Origin: Pseudomonas putida
GTDB lineage: Bacteria; Pseudomonadota; Gammaproteobacteria; Pseudomonadales; Pseudomonadaceae
Assembly: GCF_001976065.1 (NCBI RefSeq)
Contig: NZ_MNAH01000004.1
Location: forward strand, 436,519-500,518
Direction of reading: 5' to 3'
DNA: 64,000 nucleotides
Part shown: positions 60,260-64,000 of the stretch, piece by piece
Layout: the number at the start of each line of letters is the position of its first letter
Numbering within the stretch: the first letter of the stretch is position 1
Program-made: the position numbers and the translations under genes
The notes under the pieces: generated by a model
Seen by the model: only the letters and a program-made list of their open reading frames with translations
The model's database searches: none
What the model was told of the DNA's origin: nothing

Positions 60260-62335
60260 ATGACCGAGTTGTCGCAAGTGTCGGTGACGGCGCTCAAGGG
60301 CGTCGGCGAAGCCATGGCCGAAAAACTGGCCAAGGTCGGCCTGGAAAACCTCCAGGACGTTCTGTTTCACCTGCCGCTGCGCTACCAGGATCGAACCCGG
60401 GTGGTGCCGATCGGCCACTTGCGACCGGGACAGGACGCCGTGGTCGAAGGCACCGTCAGCGGCGCCGACGTGGTCATGGGCCGGCGCCGTAGCCTCGTCG
60501 TGCGCATGCAGGACGGCACCGGCGGCCTGAGCCTGCGCTTCTATCATTTCAGCAATGCACAGAAAGAAGGTCTCAAGCGCGGCACGCGGATTCGCTGCTA
60601 TGGCGAAGTGCGGCCCGGCGCCTCGGGCCTGGAGATCTACCACCCGGAATACCGCGCCATCACCGGCGACGAACCGCCGCCTGTGGATGAAACCCTGACC
60701 CCGGTGTACCCGCTCACCGAAGGCCTGACCCAACAGCGCCTGCGCCAGCTGTGCATGCAAACCCTGACCCTGCTTGGCCCCAGCAGCCTGCCCGACTGGT
60801 TGCCAAAGGAGCTGGCCCGCGATTACCAACTCGCGCCCCTGGCCGATGCCATCCGCTACCTGCATAACCCGCCGGCCGATGCCGACGTCGACGAACTCGC
60901 CCTGGGTCATCACTGGGCCCAGCATCGTCTGGCCTTCGAAGAACTGCTGACCCATCAACTGTCCCAGCAACGCCTGCGCGAGAGCATGCGTTCGCTGCGC
61001 GCGCCGGCAATGCCCAAGGCCGCCCGACTGCCGGGAAAGTACCTGGCCAATCTCGGCTTCAGCCCCACGGGTGCACAGCAGCGGGTCGGCAACGAAATCG
61101 CCTACGACCTCAGCCAGCACGAGCCGATGCTGCGCCTGATCCAAGGTGACGTCGGCGCCGGTAAAACGGTGGTCGCCGCCCTTGCCGCACTGCAGGCGCT
61201 GGAGGCGGGTTATCAGGTCGCGTTGATGGCGCCGACCGAGATCCTCGCCGAACAGCACTTCATCACCTTCAAGCGCTGGCTCGAACCGCTGGGCATTGAA
61301 GTCGCCTGGCTGGCTGGCAAGCTCAAGGGCAAGAACCGCGTCGCCGCGCTGGAACAGATCGCCAGCGGCACACCCATGGTGGTCGGCACCCACGCGTTGT
61401 TCCAGGATGAAGTGCAGTTCAAGAACCTGGCGCTGGTGATCATCGACGAACAACACCGCTTTGGCGTCCAGCAGCGTCTGGCGCTTCGGCAGAAAGGCGT
61501 CGGCGGACGCATGTGCCCGCATCAACTGATCATGACCGCCACGCCGATTCCACGCACCCTGGCGATGAGCGCCTACGCCGACCTCGACACCTCGATCCTC
61601 GACGAATTGCCGCCTGGTCGCACCCCGGTCAACACCGTGCTGGTCACCGACACCCGCCGCGTCGAAGTCATCGAACGAGTGCGCAGCGCTTGCGCCGAAG
61701 GGCGTCAGGCCTACTGGGTATGCACGCTGATCGAAGAGTCGGAAGAGCTGACCTGCCAGGCCGCGCAAACCACTTACGAAGACCTCACCGCAGCCCTCGG
61801 CGAGTTGAAAGTGGGGCTGATTCACGGCCGCATGAAGCCTGCCGAAAAAGCCGAGGTAATGGCCCAGTTCAAGGCTGGCAACCTGCAGCTGCTGGTGGCC
61901 ACCACCGTGATCGAAGTCGGCGTGGACGTGCCCAACGCCAGCCTGATGATCATCGAAAACCCCGAACGCCTGGGCCTGGCGCAACTGCACCAGTTGCGCG
62001 GCCGCGTCGGACGGGGCAGTGCGGTCAGCCATTGCGTGCTGCTTTACCATCCGCCGTTGTCGCAGATCGGACGCCAGCGGCTGGGTATCATGCGCGAAAC
62101 AAACGACGGCTTCGTGATCGCCGAAAAAGACCTCGAGCTGCGCGGCCCTGGCGAAATGCTCGGCACACGACAGACCGGCCTGCTCCAATTCAAGGTCGCC
62201 GACCTGATGCGCGACGCCGATTTGCTACCCGCCGTACGCGATGCCGCCCAAGCCCTGCTGGAACGCTGGCCCGACCATGTCAGCCCGCTACTCGACCGCT
62301 GGTTGCGCCATGGGCAGCAATACGGCCAAGTGTGA
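60260..62335 (+). CDS. recG: ATP-dependent DNA helicase RecG
   Basis: 691 residues, close to the E. coli length. An OB-fold wedge domain (~60-150) precedes the superfamily 2 helicase core: Walker A GDVGAGKTVVA, DEQHRF, TATPIPRTLAM and VIEVGVDVPNA, then QLRGRVGRG. It reverses stalled replication forks and processes recombination intermediates. It is probably transcribed with oxyR. Confidence 0.97.
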   Translation: MTELSQVSVTALKGVGEAMAEKLAKVGLENLQDVLFHLPLRYQDRTRVVPIGHLRPGQDAVVEGTVSGADVVMGRRRSLVVRMQDGTGGLSLRFYHFSNAQKEGLKRGTRIRCYGEVRPGASGLEIYHPEYRAITGDEPPPVDETLTPVYPLTEGLTQQRLRQLCMQTLTLLGPSSLPDWLPKELARDYQLAPLADAIRYLHNPPADADVDELALGHHWAQHRLAFEELLTHQLSQQRLRESMRSLRAPAMPKAARLPGKYLANLGFSPTGAQQRVGNEIAYDLSQHEPMLRLIQGDVGAGKTVVAALAALQALEAGYQVALMAPTEILAEQHFITFKRWLEPLGIEVAWLAGKLKGKNRVAALEQIASGTPMVVGTHALFQDEVQFKNLALVIIDEQHRFGVQQRLALRQKGVGGRMCPHQLIMTATPIPRTLAMSAYADLDTSILDELPPGRTPVNTVLVTDTRRVEVIERVRSACAEGRQAYWVCTLIEESEELTCQAAQTTYEDLTAALGELKVGLIHGRMKPAEKAEVMAQFKAGNLQLLVATTVIEVGVDVPNASLMIIENPERLGLAQLHQLRGRVGRGSAVSHCVLLYHPPLSQIGRQRLGIMRETNDGFVIAEKDLELRGPGEMLGTRQTGLLQFKVADLMRDADLLPAVRDAAQALLERWPDHVSPLLDRWLRHGQQYGQV

Positions 62336-62413
62336 GCACCGTCTCAGTTTCCAGGCCATGGTTTTGAGCAAGCTGGTTATACTCCTGAAATTGTTTTGAA
62401 ACGGATACAGACC

Positions 62414-63814
62414 ATGACCGAAGTTGCACTCGCACCCGCCATTCCGCACGCTCCATCGGTCATTCGTCTGTTGCTGGATAAAATGGGCATCGCTTTCGAA
62501 GAAGTGCTCGACCATCACGGCCTCAATGCCGCGCGCAAAGTCCAGGCCGTGCTGCTCGATGACAGTGTCGGCTCGCTGATGGTGCTGTACCCGCAGAGCC
62601 AATTGCTGGACCTCAATCGCCTGACCGAACTCACCGGCCGGCGCCTCACGGCCGTGTCGACCGAGCGTCTGGAGAAAATGCTCGGCAAACACAACCTGAG
62701 CCTGATGCCGGGCTTGCCATCGCTGACCAGCTCGCCGTGCCTGTATGAAGAAAGCCTGTTGCGCGAGCCCATGCTGCTGGTCAACTCGGGTGAGCCGGGC
62801 GTACTGCTGGAGATCACCAGTGAAGCCTTCCGGTCCATGCTGAGCAAGGCCAGCGCCGCCAACTTCGGCGAGAACCTGAGCAGCATCCGCCCCAACCTCG
62901 ATCGCCCCGACGATGACCGTGAGGAAATTTCCCAGGCCGTCCAGGCGTTTACCGCACGACGTATCCAGCAACGACTGGAAGCGACCATCGAGATTCCGCC
63001 GCTGGCCGAAACGGCACAGAAGATCATCAAGCTGCGTGTCGATCCCGACGCCACCATCGACGACATTACCGGCGTGGTCGAAACCGACCCGGCGCTGGCC
63101 GCACAAGTGGTGAGTTGGGCTGCATCGCCCTACTACGCCTCACCGGGCAAGATTCGCTCGGTAGAAGACGCGATCGTCCGGGTATTGGGTTTCGACCTGG
63201 TGATCAACCTGGCGCTGGGGCTGGCCCTGGGCAAAACCTTGAGCCTGCCCAAGGACCAGCCGCAACACAGCACACCTTACTGGCAGCAATCGATCTACAC
63301 GGCTGCGGTCATCGAAGGCCTGACCCGCGCCATGCCTCGCACCCAGCGCCCGGAAGCGGGCCTGACTTACCTCGCGGGCCTGCTGCACAACTTCGGCTAC
63401 CTGTTGCTGGCCCACGTATTCCCACCGCACTTCTCGCTGATCTGCAGGCACCTGGAGGTCAACCCGCACCTGTGCCACAGCTTTGTGGAGCAACACCTGC
63501 TCGGCATCAGCCGTGAACAGATCGGCTCATGGCTGATGCGCTACTGGGACATGCCGGAAGAACTGACCACCGCGCTGCGCTTCCAGCACGACCCAGGCTA
63601 CGACGGCACCTTCGCCGAGTACCCGAACCTGGTGTGCCTGGCCGTGCGCCTGCTGCGCAGCCGCGGCATCGGCTCGGGACCGGACGAAGGCATCCCCGAC
63701 GCCCTGCTCGAACGCCTCGGCCTCAGCCGTGCCAAGGCCGAGGACGTCGTTAGCAAAGTGCTTGAGGCTGAAGTGCTTCTGCGCGAACTGGCCTCACAAT
63801 TCAGTCAGGGATAA
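62414..63814 (+). CDS. YbaK-like plus HDOD-domain signalling protein
   Basis: 466 residues from the ATG at 62414; a TTG six codons earlier is possible. The N-terminal ~150 residues resemble the YbaK/aminoacyl-tRNA deacylase fold (KVQAVLLDDSVGSLMVLYP, LNRLTELTGRRL). The HDOD domain (~195-400) has IPPLAETAQKIIKLRVDPD, VVETDPALAAQVVSWA and GLLHNFGYLLLAH. HDOD proteins lack the full HD phosphohydrolase site and work in regulation and chemotaxis-linked signalling. No catalytic role should be assumed. This fusion recurs in Pseudomonas. Confidence 0.85.
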   Translation: MTEVALAPAIPHAPSVIRLLLDKMGIAFEEVLDHHGLNAARKVQAVLLDDSVGSLMVLYPQSQLLDLNRLTELTGRRLTAVSTERLEKMLGKHNLSLMPGLPSLTSSPCLYEESLLREPMLLVNSGEPGVLLEITSEAFRSMLSKASAANFGENLSSIRPNLDRPDDDREEISQAVQAFTARRIQQRLEATIEIPPLAETAQKIIKLRVDPDATIDDITGVVETDPALAAQVVSWAASPYYASPGKIRSVEDAIVRVLGFDLVINLALGLALGKTLSLPKDQPQHSTPYWQQSIYTAAVIEGLTRAMPRTQRPEAGLTYLAGLLHNFGYLLLAHVFPPHFSLICRHLEVNPHLCHSFVEQHLLGISREQIGSWLMRYWDMPEELTTALRFQHDPGYDGTFAEYPNLVCLAVRLLRSRGIGSGPDEGIPDALLERLGLSRAKAEDVVSKVLEAEVLLRELASQFSQG

Positions 63815-63855
63815 AAAAACCGCTCTCACATCAGGGTAATGTGGAGCGGCTTTTG
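63813..63855. terminator. Bidirectional hairpin between HDOD gene and the edge gene
   Basis: AAAAAAACCGCTC-TCACAT and ATGTG-GAGCGGCTTTT form an ~11-bp stem with one bulge, with A and T runs on either side, between convergent genes. Confidence 0.8.
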
Positions 63856-63865
63856 TGGTCCGGTA

Positions 63866-64000
63866 TCACCCCAAGTAACGTACTGCACTATTGCCTCTAC
63901 CAAGAACAACTATTTTGTTATCGACCGTCAACTCGCTGCTGCGAACACCTACCTGTCCAAGTGCGCGGAAGACAACCCACCCTTCGTCTCCAAAAGTCAG
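63866..64000 (-). CDS. C-terminal end of a minus-strand protein, perhaps delta-60 repeat type
   Basis: The minus-strand frame is open from the right edge to TGA at 63866 (44 residues). It contains SSELTVDNKIVVLGRGNSAV followed by RYLG and the stop. The pattern 'D-N-K-I-V-V-L-G ... R-Y-L' resembles beta-propeller-like delta-60 repeats (DGKIVVAG ... ARYL). It is too short for a firm call. The rest of the gene is outside the window. Confidence 0.55.
   Translation of the reverse strand: MTFGDEGWVVFRALGQVGVRSSELTVDNKIVVLGRGNSAVRYLG

Noticed and set aside
60248..62188. 646-codon minus-strand frame opposite recG
   Set aside because: Shadow of recG; no motif and no start context.

Overview
The window is high-GC chromosomal DNA from a Pseudomonas of the fluorescens type. 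Three things point there: the housekeeping gene order (dadX-dadA-lrp; rpmG-rpmB; radC/coaBC-dut-algC-argB; pyrE/crc; rph/yicC-gmk-rpoZ-spoT-ridA; exbBD-tonB; oxyR-recG), which matches what I recall of the P. aeruginosa PA5296-PA5346 region; a PauR/PauB/KauB polyamine gene set; and many REP-type palindromes of the kinds common in P. fluorescens. I see no tRNA or rRNA gene, CRISPR array, prophage or intact insertion sequence.

Region 1 (1-10.6 kb) is accessory and the most unusual part. One tightly spaced plus-strand operon holds the end of an SrfC-like virulence-factor gene, a single-pass membrane protein, a secreted vWA protein, an ABC ATPase and permease, a periplasmic FGE/SUMF1-fold protein, two coiled-coil lipoproteins and a second vWA protein with a proline-rich spacer. 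The middle block (vWA, ATPase, permease, FGE protein, lipoprotein) resembles the PpkA periplasmic part plus TagT-TagS-TagR-TagQ, the threonine-phosphorylation signalling branch of the H1 type VI secretion system. Here it stands with Srf genes and without any visible secretion-system gene or kinase. I propose it as an uncharacterised envelope-sensing system.

Region 2 (10.6-20.4 kb) has a GcvA-like LysR regulator divergent from a MATE exporter, a GGDEF/EAL protein with a degenerate GGDEF site, rep, xpt, an acetyl-CoA hydrolase/transferase and cytochrome c5. Region 3 (20.5-38.2 kb) concerns D-alanine and polyamine catabolism: a PauR-like regulator, alr/dadX, a decayed ridA fragment, dadA, lrp, a PauB/PuuB-like oxidase and, further on, a KauB-like aldehyde dehydrogenase and a cupin. 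It is interrupted by a MocR-type regulator, a four-gene chaperone-usher pilus operon, a lipoprotein phospholipase D and an MFS transporter.

Region 4 (38.3-64 kb) is mostly core genome: ribosomal proteins L33 and L28, a peptide-binding protein, radC, coaBC, dut, algC, argB, pyrE, crc, gltS, rph, yicC, gmk, rpoZ, spoT, ridA, a lipoprotein, a Rossmann-fold oxidoreductase, exbB-exbD-tonB, oxyR, recG and an HDOD protein. The window ends inside a minus-strand gene of which only the C-terminus is visible.

Comparisons to other genomes and families come from memory, not from a search. Starts were moved inward from the longest open frame where a Shine-Dalgarno sequence or the family N-terminus required it.
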